A stretch of 64,000 bases of DNA from Eledone cirrhosa (taxonomy: Eukaryota; Mollusca; Cephalopoda; Octopoda; Eledonidae). Of the stretch, positions 1 through 9,600 are shown piece after piece. The notes below the pieces were generated by a model, which was not told the DNA's origin, did no database searches, and saw only the letters and a list, made by a program, of their open reading frames with translations. The stretch spans positions 10,101,550-10,165,549 of the forward strand of contig OZ024740.1 in the NCBI GenBank assembly GCA_964016885.1, given 5' to 3'. Position numbers and translations under genes: made by a program. Every line of letters begins with the position of its first letter. Position 1 is the first letter of the stretch.

Positions 1-161
1 ACAGATTTGCCTGAGAAGGTGGAGGAATCGAGATTTCAATATGTATATATGTATCTATCTATATATATAAAAATATATGTTGTATAAATATGTGTGTGAG
101 TGAGAATGTACATGTGTTTGTGTGTGTATATATATATACATGCATATATATATATGTATAT
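1..161. repeat. AT-rich and TG/TA microsatellite sequence
   Basis: After about 40 bases of unrecognised sequence, the stretch is imperfect TA, TATG and TG dinucleotide repeat. No coding frame or RNA gene is visible. Similar TA/TG runs recur throughout the first 16 kb, which is typical of this genome's intergenic DNA. Confidence 0.8.
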
Positions 162-212
162 ACCGTCTAACCCATGTTAGAGTGGAAGATGGACGTTAAA
201 CGATAATGATAT
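162..212 (+). mobile_element. SINE tail fragment (GAT-ending family)
   Basis: The stretch holds the conserved core 'cgtctaacccatg', a diverged 'gctagcgtgg' segment and 'ggacgttaaacga', followed by a short 'taatgat' remnant. The same core occurs on + at 13690-13759 and about 17084-17140, and on - at 16823-16957 and 18461-18590, which defines a repeat family. Only the last ~50 bases are present, so this is a short 3' fragment inside microsatellite DNA. Confidence 0.65.
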
Positions 213-284
213 ATGCACATGTATACATGCATATATAGATATATGTATATATATAGATATATGTATATATATATATATATATAT

Positions 285-341
285 TTTACTTTGGTGCTTT
301 ATGGTCCACCTGGTTCCTTACCACATTTCCTTCGTTATATA
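285..341 (+). mobile_element. 3' tail fragment of the TA-associated hairpin element
   Basis: The text 'ttatggtccacctggttcc' followed by 'ttaccaca' matches the unique tail of the complete hairpin elements at 11248-11448 and 14365-14563, and the reverse complement at 15481-15540. The inverted-repeat arms are missing here. TA repeats lie on both sides, as for the complete copies. Confidence 0.7.

Positions 342-399
<58 letters not shown>
336..399. repeat. (TA)n microsatellite
   Basis: Almost pure TA dinucleotides with one TG interruption. It directly follows the hairpin-element tail. Confidence 0.95.
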
Positions 400-401
<2 letters not shown>

Positions 402-420
402 TGTCTCTAATGTTTGTTTC

Positions 421-548
421 TCCCTTCCTTTTTTTCTTTTTATTTCCTTTCCTGTCTTTTATTAGATATTTACCTCAGACGATGGAAACAGTGATGGAAG
501 CCATGGGGGAAGTTGGCTTTATTCAAATCCAATATAATGTTCTGTTTA
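421..548 (+). other. Possible exon behind a strong acceptor-like site (speculative)
   Basis: A pyrimidine-rich tract (about 415-460) ends in 'cttttattag' at 456-465, which looks like a 3' splice acceptor. Two frames are open immediately after it. One, from 466, reads IFTSDDGNSDGSHGG and onward to a TAA at 535-537. The other, from 467, contains METVMEAMGEVGFIQ and stays open up to the satellite. A GTAAAT at about 548 could serve as a donor. I recognise no domain, and the piece is too short to identify. It could equally be chance open sequence next to a T-rich tract. Confidence 0.15.
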
Positions 549-559
549 GTAAATATAGT

Positions 560-3500
560 TCACCATAATATAGTTTGTTACTACAGTACAGTTGACTAGA
601 CTCTATAGTTCAGTACAGTACAGTTGACTGTACTCTATAGTTTACTACAGTACAGTTGACTGTACTGTATAGTTTACTACAGTACAGTTGACTAGACTCT
701 ATAGTTCAGTACAGTACAGTTGACTGTACTTTATAGTTTACTACAGTACAGTTGACTGTACTCTATAGTTTACTACAGTACAGTTGACTGTACTCTATAT
801 TTCAGTACAGTACAGTTGACTGTACTGTATAGTTTACTACAGTACAGTTGACTAGACTCTATAGTTCAGTACAGTACAGTTGACTGTACTCTATAGTTTA
901 CTACAGTACAGTTGACTGTACTCTATAGTTTACTACAGTACAGTTGACTAGACTCTATAGTTCAGTACAGTACAGTTGACTGTACTCTATAGTTTACTAC
1001 AGTACAGTTGACTGTACTTTATAATTTACTACAGTACAGTTGACTAGACTCTATAGTTCAGTACAGTACAGTTGACTGTACTCTATAGTTTACTACAGTA
1101 CAGTTGACTGTACTATATAGTTTACTACAGTACAGTTGACTGTACTATATAGTTTACTACAGTACAGTTGACTGTACTCTATAGTTCAGTACAGTACAGT
1201 TGACTGTACTCTATAGTTTACTACAGTACAGTTGACTGTACTATATAGTTTACTACAGTACAGTTGACTGGACTCTATAGTTCAGTACAGTACAGTTGAC
1301 TAGACTCTATAGTTCAGTATAGTACAGTTGACTGTACTGTATAGTTCAGTACAGTACAGTTGACTGTACTATATAGTTCAGTACAGTACAGTTGACTGTA
1401 CTATATAGTTCAGTATAGTACAGTTGACTGTACTATATAGTTCAGTACAGTACAGTTGACTGTACTATATAGTTCAGTACAGTTGACTAGACTCTATAGT
1501 TCAGTACAGTACAATTGACTGTACTATATAGTTTACTACAGTACAGTTGACTGTACTCTATAGTTTACTACAGTACAGTTGACTGTAATCTATAGTTCAG
1601 TACAGTACAGTTGACTGTACTCTATAGTTCAGTACAGTACAGTTGACTGTAATCTATAGTTCAGTACAGTACAGTTGACTGTACTATATAGTTCAGTACA
1701 GTACAGTTGACTGTACTCTATAGTCTACTACAGTACAGTTGACTGTACTCTATAGTTTACTACAGTACAGTTGACTGTACTATATAGTTTACTACAGTAC
1801 AGTTGACTGTACTATATAGTTCAGTATAGTACAGTTGACTGTACTCTATAGTTTACTACAGTACAGTTGACTGTACTCTATAGTTCAGTACAGTACAGTT
1901 GACTGTACTCTATAGTTTACTACAGTACAGTTGACTGTACTATATAGTTCAGTATAGTACAGTTGACTGTAATCTATAGTTCAGTACAGTACAGTTGACT
2001 GTACTATATAGTTTACTACAGTACAGTTGACTGTACTATATAGTTCAGTATAGTACAGTTGACTGTACTCTATAGTTTACTACAGTACAGTTGACTGTAC
2101 TCTATAGTTCAGTACAGTACAGTTGACTGTACTCTATAGTTCAGTACAGTACAGTTGACTGTACTCTATAGTTTACTACAGTACAGTTGACTGTACTCTA
2201 TAGTTCAGTACAGTACAGTTGACTGTACTCTATAGTTTACTACAGTACAGTTGACTGTACTGTATAGTTCAGTACAGTACAGTTGACTGTACTATATAGT
2301 TTACTACAGTACAGTTGACTGTACTATATAGTTTACTACAGTACAGTTGACTGTACTCTATAGTTTACTACAGTACAGTTGACTGTACTGTATAGTTCAG
2401 TACAGTACAGTTGACTGTACTATATAGTTTACTACAGTACAGTTGACTGTACTGTATAGTTCAGTACAGTACAGTTGACTGTACTATATAGTTTACTACA
2501 GTACAGTACAGTTGACTGTACTATATAGTTTACTACAGTACAGTACAGTTGACTGTACTATATAGTTTACTACAGTACAGTTAACTGTACTATATAGTTC
2601 AGTACAGTACAGTTGACTGTACTATATAGTTTACTACAGTACAGTTAACTGTACTATATAGTTCAGTACAGTACAGTTGACTGTACTATATAGTTCAGTA
2701 TAGTACAGTTGACTGTACTATATAGTTTACTACAGTACAGTTGACTGTACTATATAGTTTACTACAGTACAGTTGACTGTACTCTATAGTTCAGTACAGT
2801 ACAGTTGACTGTACTATATAGTTTACTACAGTACAGTTGACTGTACTATATAGTTTACTACAGTAGAGTTGACTGTACTATATAGTTTACTACAGTACAG
2901 TTGACTGTACTATATAGTTTACTACAGTACAGTTGACTGTACTCTATAGTTCAGTACAGTACAGTTGACTGTACTATATAGCTTACTACAGTTCAGTTGA
3001 CTGTACTATATATTTTACTACAGTACAGTTGACTGTACTGTATAGTACAGTACAGTTGACTGTACTGTATAGTACAGTACAGTACAGTTGACTGTACTAT
3101 ATAGTTCAGTATAGTACAGTTGACTGTACTATATAGTTTACTACAGTACAGTTGACTGTACTCTATAGTTCAGTACAGTACAGTTGACTGTACTCTATAG
3201 TTCAGTACAGTACAGTACAGTTGACTGTACAATATAGTTTACTACAGTACAGTTGACTGTACTCTATAGTTCAGTACAGTACAGTTGACTGTACTCTATA
3301 GTTCAGTACAGTACAGTTGACTGTATTGTATAGTTCAGTACAGTACAGTTGACTGTACTATATAGTTCAGTACAGTACAGTTGACTGTACTATATAGTTT
3401 ACTACAGTACAGTTGACTGTACTATATAGTTCAGTACAGTACAGTTGACTGTACTATATAGTTCAGTACAGTACAGTTGACTGTACTATATAGTTTACTA

Positions 3501-3570
3501 CAGTACAGTTGACTGTATTGTATAGTTCAGTACAGTACACTGTAGTATATAGTTCAGTACAGTGTACTGC
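560..3570. repeat. Palindromic 32-bp satellite array (about 94 copies)
   Basis: A 32-bp unit is repeated head to tail. Its core is AGTACAGTTGACTGTACT, an inverted repeat with 8-bp arms around TG. The core is followed by a TATAG segment, most often CTCTATAG or CTATATAG, where ACTATATAGT is itself a perfect palindrome. Two unit types mix along the array: one joins through 'gtttactacagt', the other through 'gttcagtacagt'. A few units are shortened or extended by the 5-bp 'gtaca' step (for example about 2505 and 2537). The edges decay at about 560 and 3570. No gene is contained. Confidence 0.95.
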
Positions 3571-3684
3571 GGTTTGGTGTAATATCGTTTCATAGTAAAA
3601 CAAAGCCATGCACCAGTTAGTCCTAGAAATGTAGTGAAGCGAGATTTTGAAATTTCATTCAAGTGAATAATAATCTGAATGGGG

Positions 3685-4245
3685 GAGGACACAGACACAT
3701 GCATACTCACATACACATGCATACTCACATACACACATACGCACACATACACACACACATACACACACACATACACACATGCACACACATGCACACACAC
3801 ACATACACACATGCACACATACACACAGAGACACATATATATGAATACTCACATACACACATACACACACACACATACACACACACATACACACAGACAC
3901 ACAGATACATGCATACAGACACACACACACGCACATGCATACACATGCATGCATACATACACACACATGCATACTCAGGCACATGCACACGCACGCACAC
4001 ACACACACTCTCACATATACTTACACACTATGTGCACATATACGCCCACAGGCAGATATACACACACACATATTCATGCATATATACGCATAGATATACA
4101 CACACAAATGCAGACACATACACACACGTTACATATATATGCAGACATACTCACACAATTGCTACATACAAACACATATGCATACACACGCACACACACG
4201 CACACTCGCATATACACATGCACATACAGACACACACACATTCAC
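3685..4245. repeat. CA-rich compound microsatellite
   Basis: The stretch consists of ACACAC, ACACATAC and ATGCAC units in irregular order. Several overlapping frames are open on both strands only because the repeat lacks stop codons. Their translations are His/Thr/Tyr or Cys/Val low-complexity strings and are not genes. Confidence 0.93.
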
Positions 4246-4468
4246 AGAAGGAAACAAGACAAGAGCCCCCACCCTACTCTCTCTGCCAAAAAGACCAAAA
4301 CAAACCCCTCCCCCACACACAATATATAAATTAATAACATAACAACAGCATTATCAATAAACAGCCAAACAATGAGGGCGTCCTCTATGTGGTCTTTCAA
4401 ATTGCTAGAAATAGAAGTACAGCCAACAATCATCCCCACCCTAACCCCATCACCATTAAATAAAAATA

Positions 4469-4580
4469 GAGTTTCTACTTTTGGCACAAGACCAGCGAAT
4501 ACCCCAGTGCATCACTGGTACTTTATTTTATCGACCTCGTAATGTCTGACGCTCTACCGATACTGCCAATCCACCGCCCT
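4469..4580 (-). mobile_element. SINE, internally deleted, reverse orientation
   Basis: On the minus strand it reads the family's head-side 'gggcggtggattggcagtat', then jumps to the tail 'ggtcgataaaataaagtacc' and 'cttgtgccaaaagtagaaac'. The central 'ttcaaat..gaggttaactttgcctttcat' part seen in other copies is missing. The length is about 112 bases against roughly 200 for the fuller copy at 15833-16038. Confidence 0.8.
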
Positions 4581-4593
4581 AAATAAAAATAAA

Positions 4594-4690
4594 GGTACGT
4601 GGCTTAGTGATTAGAGGTTTGAGATTGACAATGATAAGTCTGCAAGTTTGATTCCTGGATGTCTTTGAGCATGTTATTCTTTCTTCCAGG
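4594..4690 (+). mobile_element. tRNA-derived SINE head
   Basis: It contains a tRNA-like internal promoter: an A-box-like 'tggcttagtgattagagg' and a B-box-like 'agtttgattcctg', about 40 bases apart. It continues into 'cttgagcatgtta', close to the 'cttgagcaagacacttcat' of the SINE at 5091-5345. The tail is lost or unrecognisable. It is not a functional tRNA, because no acceptor stem or cloverleaf closes. Confidence 0.6.
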
Positions 4691-4903
4691 AGATGTAACC
4701 AACAGAAACATGCTTTCTTTGGTCCAATTGGACAAAGTCCACCCCACTTGATAAATGAATGAAGTTTGATCTTGTTGATTGATTGGAAGACAAACTCCTT
4801 TAAAAAGGGTGAAAACTCATGGTAGACCAACATGCAAGCGATGTCTAGCAAGATGGTCATAACGGGAATACCTTTGATTATAGGTCTGTTCATTGTGAGC
4901 AGG

Positions 4904-4950
4904 GGAGGTGCATAGCCTAGTGGTAAGGGTGTTGGACTTATGATCATAAT
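4904..4950 (+). mobile_element. tRNA-like SINE head fragment
   Basis: The A-box-like segment 'tagcctagtggtaagggtg' is followed by 'ttggacttatgatcat', as in the 5' part of a tRNA. It is cut off before any B box, where a SINE tail in the opposite orientation begins. Confidence 0.55.
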
Positions 4951-5095
4951 TGTTTCTACTTGTGGCACACGGCCAGCAATTATTCCAGTGTATTACTGGT
5001 ACTTAGTTTATCGACCCCGTAAATATGAAAGGCAAAGTTAACCCCGGCGGGATTTGAACTCAGACCGTAAAAGACCGTAACTCTATTCTGCAAAG
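4951..5095 (-). mobile_element. SINE tail, reverse orientation
   Basis: On the minus strand it reads 'gagttcaaatcccgcc', 'ggggttaactttgcctttca', 'ggggtcgataaactaagtac' and 'ttgctggccgtgtgccacaa' in that order. This matches the + copies at 5440-5560 and 10762-10884. It abuts a + strand head at 4904-4950, so two SINEs meet in opposite orientation. Confidence 0.85.
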
Positions 5096-5345
5096 ACTTA
5101 TAATCTTAATGATATGAGTTTGATTCCTCGACCAGGTTGTATGTTGTGTTCTTGAGCAAGACACTTCATTTCACATTGCACCAGTATACTCAGCTAAAAA
5201 TAAGTATCAGCAGCAATAGTTGGGAGTTTAACCATGTGAGGGACTGGCATCCTGTCCAGGGGGGAGTCTTGAATATTCAGTCGCTTCACAACAAGGAGAT
5301 CGAGATAAACACCAGCCTGATGAGCCTCCAAACTCGAGACAAACT
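5091..5345 (+). mobile_element. tRNA-derived SINE with a different body
   Basis: A B-box-like 'gagtttgattcctcgacc' near 5115 is followed by 'cttgagcaagacacttcat', 'ttcacattgcaccagt' and 'actcagct', a body I recognise as common in octopus genomic DNA. It continues through 'ggactggcatcctgtccagg' to 'gcctgatgagcctcc' and 'cgagacaaacttta'. A 70-codon open frame (5137-5349) runs through it by chance. Confidence 0.65.
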
Positions 5346-5439
5346 TTAGACTTTAGAGATAGGGGTTGATATAATAAAGTTTCCCTTCTCTCAAAATTGC
5401 TGGTTTTATGCCTAAATTATAAATCATTATTTAATGGTC

Positions 5440-5560
5440 TGAGTTCAAATCTCGCCGAGGTTAACTTTGCCTTTCATCCTTACGGGGTCGATAAAATAAA
5501 GTACCAGTAGTACACTGAGATAATTGCTGACCTTGTGCCAAAAGTAGAAACAATTATTTA
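5440..5560 (+). mobile_element. SINE tail
   Basis: The segments run in canonical order: 'tgagttcaaatctcgccgag', 'gttaactttgcctttcatcc', 'ggggtcgataaaataaagta', then 'gaccttgtgccaaaagtag' and 'aaacaattattta'. It is directly followed by a second SINE of the same family at 5561. Confidence 0.88.
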
Positions 5561-5760
5561 AGGGCAGTGGATTTTCAAAGTCAATAGAATTTCAGACAAA
5601 TGCTTAGCAGTGTTTGTTCTCATTCTTCACATTCTGAGTTCAAATCCTGCCAATGCCACCATTGTCTTTCATCCTTCCAAGGGTGATAAAATAAAGTACC
5701 AGTCCAATACTGGGATCAATATAATCAACTTTTCCTTCCCCTAAATAGATAAACTTTATT
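5561..5760 (+). mobile_element. Near full-length SINE, diverged
   Basis: It starts with the family's 'agggcagtggatt', then 'gacaaatgcttagcagtgtt', 'ctgagttcaaatcctgccaa', 'gtctttcatccttcc' and 'gataaaataaagtacc', and ends near 'cttttccttcccctaaatag'. The order mirrors the minus-strand copy at 15833-16038. Several substitutions show that it is old. Confidence 0.8.
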
Positions 5761-5922
5761 TAGACTTTATTCTGGGCTGACAAGGGGCTAAACAAAACAA
5801 CAGCACTACAGGGGAGGGGACATAAAAGACAGCCTATAAACAACAGCATTAATGAAAAATCTAGTGATGTATTTTTTTTTTAGAGATTCTTTTGATGTCA
5901 CCAGCAATGCAAAGATTATTTG

Positions 5923-7791
5923 CCACCACCACCACCACCATCAACACTACCACCACCACCACCATCAACACTACCACCACCACCACCATCAACACTACCA
6001 CCACCACCACCATCAACACTACCACCACCACCATCAACACCACCACCACCACCATCAACACTACCACCACCACCACCATCAACACTACCACCACCACCAT
6101 CAACACTACCACCACCACCACCATCAACACTACCACCACCACCACCATCAACACTACCACCACCACCATCAACACCACCATCACCACCCCCATCAATACC
6201 ACCACCACCATCAACACTACCACCACCACCATCAACACCACCACCATCAATACCACCACCACCATCAATACCACCACCACCATTAACACCACCACTACCA
6301 CCACCACCACCACCACCACCATCAACACTACCACCACCATCAACACCACCACCACCAACATCAACACTACCACCACCAACATCAACACTACCACCACCAC
6401 CATCAACACCACCATCAACACCACCATCAACACAACCACCACCATCAACACCACCACCACCATCAATGCCACCACCACCATCAACACCACCAACACCACC
6501 ATCAACACCACCACCACCACCAACACCACCACCACCATCAACACCACCACCATCAACACCACCACCATCAACACCACCACCACCATCAACACCACCACCA
6601 TCAACACCACCACCATCAACACCACCACCAACACCACCACCAACACCACCAACACCACCACCAACACCACCAACACCACCATCAACACCACCATCAACAC
6701 CACCATCAACACCACCACCAACACCACCACCACCATCACCACCACCACCATCAACACCACCACCACCATCACCACCACCACCACCATCAACACCACCACC
6801 AACACCACTACCACCATCAACACCACCACCGCCAACATCAACACTACCACCACCACCATCAACACTACCACCACCACCATCAACACTACCACCACCACCA
6901 TCAACACTACCACCACCACCACCATCAACACTACCACCACCACCACCATCAACACTACCACCACCACCATCAACACTACCACCACCACCATCAACACTAC
7001 CACCATCAACACCACCACCACCACCCCCATCAATACCACCACCACCACCATCAACACCACCACCACCATCAATACCACCACCACCATTAACACCACCACT
7101 ACCACCACCACCACCACCACCACCATCAACACTACCACCACCATCAACACCACCACCACCAACATCAACACTACCACCACCAACATCAACACTACCACCA
7201 CCACCATCAACACCACCATCAACACCACCATCAACACCACCACCACCATCACCACCATCACCACCACCACCACCACCACCACCATCAACACCACCACCAC
7301 CACCACCATCAATGCCACCACCACCATCAACACCACCAACACCACCACTGTTGAAACTTTTCTTAACACTACCACTACCACCACCACCACCATCAACACC
7401 ACCATCAACACCACCACCATCAACACCACTACCACCACCAACACCACCACCACCATCAACACCACCACCATCAACACCACCACCATCATCACCACCACCA
7501 TCAACACCACCAACACCAACACCACCACCAACACCACCACCAACACCACCAACACCACCACCAACACCACCATCAACACCACCATCAACACCACCACCAC
7601 CACCACCACCATCACCACCATCAACACCACCACCACCATCACCACCACCACCACCACCAACACCACCACCAACACCACCACCACCATCAACACTACCACC
7701 ACCACCATCAACACTACCACCACCACCATCAACACTACCACCACCACCATCAACACCACCACCACCACCATCAACACCACCAACACCACCA
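5923..7791. repeat. CCA/CAT/CAA trinucleotide-based minisatellite
   Basis: The array is built from blocks of (CCA)n broken by ATCAACAC, ATCAATAC or ACATCAACAC. A segment near 6278-6400 is repeated 804 bp later (marker 'cattaacacc' at 6281 and 7085, 'aacatcaaca' at 6357 and 7161). A non-repeat interruption 'ctgttgaaacttttctta' occurs at 7348-7365 and again at 7792-7809, 444 bp apart, so large blocks were duplicated. Frames of more than 600 codons are open on both strands (poly-Pro/Ser, poly-Thr/Asn and poly-Val/Leu), as expected of a trinucleotide repeat without stops, so I do not call a gene. Confidence 0.93.
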
Positions 7792-7916
7792 CTGTTGAAA
7801 CTTTTCTTATTGCCCCACCCACTTTATTGCCCTACCCTCATTTCACTACCCCACCCCACCTCCGTCTATAATGAAGAATTAAATACTTCAGTGGTGACAA
7901 ACGAAACTAAATGGGG
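7792..7916. other. Short unique spacer between repeat blocks
   Basis: It begins with the repeated interruption at 7792-7809 and continues as C/T-rich then mixed sequence. I see no feature in it beyond separating CCA-type from GGT-type repeat. Confidence 0.6.
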
Positions 7917-8040
7917 CTGTTGTTGTTGTTGTTGTTGGTGGTGGTGGAGGTGATGGTGGTGATGGTGGTGATGGTGGTGATGTTGTAGTTTCTGTGGTTG
8001 TGGTTCTAGTGGTGGTGGTGGTGGGGGGGGGGGGGGGGGG
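7917..8040. repeat. TGT/GGT trinucleotide repeat ending in an 18-G run
   Basis: The + strand switches to (TGT)n, (GGT)n and (GATGGT)n, then ends in 18 consecutive G at 8023-8040. The composition is the reverse complement of the CCA arrays on both sides. The G run plus GGT units could form G-quadruplex DNA. Homopolymers of this length are also hard to assemble, so its exact length is uncertain. Confidence 0.92.
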
Positions 8041-8159
8041 CTCTACAATGTATTTTAGGTTTCCAATCCCTTTTCTCAATACTAGTCATCAATATATGTA
8101 TTTTCTGGGCTCCCAGGAAATTGCTGACCTCACTCCAGTAGGGGTATGATGTACATCCT

Positions 8160-8425
8160 GCACCACCACCACCACCACCACCATCACAACCACCACCACC
8201 ACCACCACAACCATCACAACCACGACAACCAGCACCACCACAACCACCACCACAACCACCACCACAACCACCACTACCACCAGCACAACCACCACCACTA
8301 CCACCACTACCACCACTACCACCACTACCACCACTACCGCCACAACCGCCACCACAACCACTACCACCACAACCGCACCACCACTACCACCACCACCACC
8401 TCAACCGCCACCACTATCAACACAA
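8160..8425. repeat. CCA/CAA trinucleotide minisatellite
   Basis: Blocks of (CCA)n interrupted by CAA, CTA and CCG units, in the same strand polarity as 5923-7791. It ends in a short 'ggtgttggtggtg' at 8431-8443, a tiny inverted piece. Open frames across it on both strands (His-rich, Val-rich) are repeat artefacts. Confidence 0.92.
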
Positions 8426-8443
8426 CTAATGGTGTTGGTGGTG

Positions 8444-8719
8444 TCATAATGTATTAGAGAGATGGGAGGTAATCAGATTGAAGAAGGAGGCTAAGTGTAG
8501 TTGTACCAGAGCTGAGTATTACAAATTTAATTTTAGGACAAATCATAATAGGGGTGTGTGGGTGGGTTGTCCTTAGGGAACCAGCAATGGAGCCCTTTTT
8601 TCACCACTATCCATCACATGGTTCAAATCTTCTTGTTCAGTTCAGCTTAGTTGATTAAGGAGAATGGTCTCACTGCCTCTGCCCCAGCTTGGCCAAAACT
8701 GTAGCTGCTATAGTAACAA
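8444..8719 (+). other. Unassigned sequence, possibly upstream remnant of the retrotransposon
   Basis: There is no recognised motif. Because the reverse-transcriptase C-terminus begins at about 8720 and continues on the same strand, this could be decayed retrotransposon sequence. I cannot recover a convincing frame here. Confidence 0.3.
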
Positions 8720-9288
8720 CAACTGGCCAATATAGAAATATTTTTTCATGCTCAGAGTTGCTGAAGCATGGAACAAACTACCTGCATCAGTTATTAGCTG
8801 TCGAGACACTGCATCCTTTACAACCTCCATGGAACAAACTCCCTGCATCAGTTGTTAGCTGTCGAGGCACTGCATCCTTTAAAACCTCCATGGAACAAAC
8901 TACCTGCATCAGTTGTTAGCTGACGAGACACTGCATCCTTTAAAACCTCCATCGAACAAACTACCTGCATCAGTTGTTAGCTGACGAGACACTGCATCCT
9001 TTAAAACCTCCATGGAACAAACTACCTACATCAGTTGTTAGGTGTCGAGACACTGCATCCTTTAAAACCTCCATGGAACAAACTACCAGCATCAGTTGTT
9101 AGCTGTCGAGACACTGCATCCTTTAAAACCTCCATGGAACAAACTACCTGCATCAGTTGTTAGCTGACGAGACACTGCATCCTTTAAAACCTCCATGGAA
9201 CAAACTACCTGCATCAGTTGTTAGCTGTCAAGACACTGCATCCTTTAAAACCTCCAGGCTTCCTGAGATTCGCCAACACTACACCTAA
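8720..9288 (+). pseudogene. Non-LTR retrotransposon ORF C-terminus, broken by tandem amplification
   Basis: One frame reads KYFFMLRVAEAWNKLPASVI and then SCRDTASFTTS. This is the characteristic C-terminal tail of LINE reverse-transcriptase proteins (pattern FF..RV...WN.LP..VV....S...FK). A stop (TAG) lies just upstream of KYFF. From 8768 the coding segment is repeated in a 61-bp unit, and 61 is not a multiple of three, so each copy shifts the frame. The last copy reads into FKTSRLPEIRQHYT and a natural stop TAA at 9286-9288. Endonuclease and polymerase domains are absent. The clade is uncertain; the motif fits CR1/Jockey-like elements. Confidence 0.78.
8768..9255 (+). repeat. 61-bp tandem repeat, eight copies, inside the LINE remnant
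   Basis: Copies start at 8768, 8829, 8890, 8951, 9012, 9073, 9134 and 9195, with an exact 61-bp spacing. Each begins 'atggaacaaactacctgcat' (with single-base changes in several copies) and carries the WNKLPASVVSCRDTASFK coding segment. Copies differ by only a few substitutions, with no length change, so the amplification looks recent relative to the decay of the element. Confidence 0.97.
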
Positions 9289-9447
9289 TATTCCCCCTCC
9301 ATACACATGCACACCTGTATATCATGACTCATACACTGTTCACTTCCCTGACATTTGTATATTATTCTATGTACCATACATGCACCTTTGATGAGTTGTA
9401 GTGCACCTGAGCACTGTACACAATAATTTCATTATTATTATTATTAA
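9289..9447 (+). mobile_element. 3' untranslated region and ATT tail of the LINE remnant
   Basis: Directly after the stop codon comes about 140 bases of C/T/A-rich sequence, then 'gtgcacctgagcactgtaca' and 'caataatttc', ending in (ATT)n at about 9431-9446. A short terminal microsatellite instead of poly-A is common in CR1-like LINEs. The end of the repeat probably marks the element's 3' insertion boundary. Confidence 0.6.
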
Positions 9448-9464
9448 ATCAACTAGAACTCTGA

Positions 9465-9600
9465 TTCCAGAGAGGGGGAGAAAGAGAGAGAGGGGGAAGC
9501 ATCGAAGAGGAGTAGGGAAGAGAGTGGGAGGGTCAGAGAAGGAAAAAGAGAGAAATGAAATGTGATGAGGGACAAAGAAAAGGAAGAGAGGCAGGAATAA
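9465..9600. repeat. Purine-rich GA tract
   Basis: The + strand is almost entirely G and A (GAGAGG, GGGGAGAAAG units). There is no fixed period. It could form triplex DNA, but the sequence shows no function. Confidence 0.8.

Noticed and set aside
560..3570. 32-bp repeat array as a CRISPR
   Set aside because: The units are contiguous with no unique spacers, and the genome is animal.
3498..4342. Open frames of up to 223 codons in the CA-rich repeat
   Set aside because: They are His/Thr/Tyr or Cys/Val strings from ACACAT units, overlapping on both strands. They are repeat artefacts.
4594..4665. tRNA gene
   Set aside because: A- and B-box-like segments are present, but no cloverleaf or acceptor stem closes, and SINE body follows. 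It is a SINE head.
5317..5345. CTGATGA that could start a second hammerhead core
   Set aside because: No GAAA follows within a suitable distance; the text continues 'gcctccaaactcgagac'. The stretch is the end of a SINE.
5861..7953. Overlapping open frames of 653-677 codons on both strands
   Set aside because: They lie wholly in a trinucleotide repeat that lacks stop codons in several frames. The translations are poly-Pro/Ser, poly-Thr/Asn or poly-Val/Leu, with no domain.
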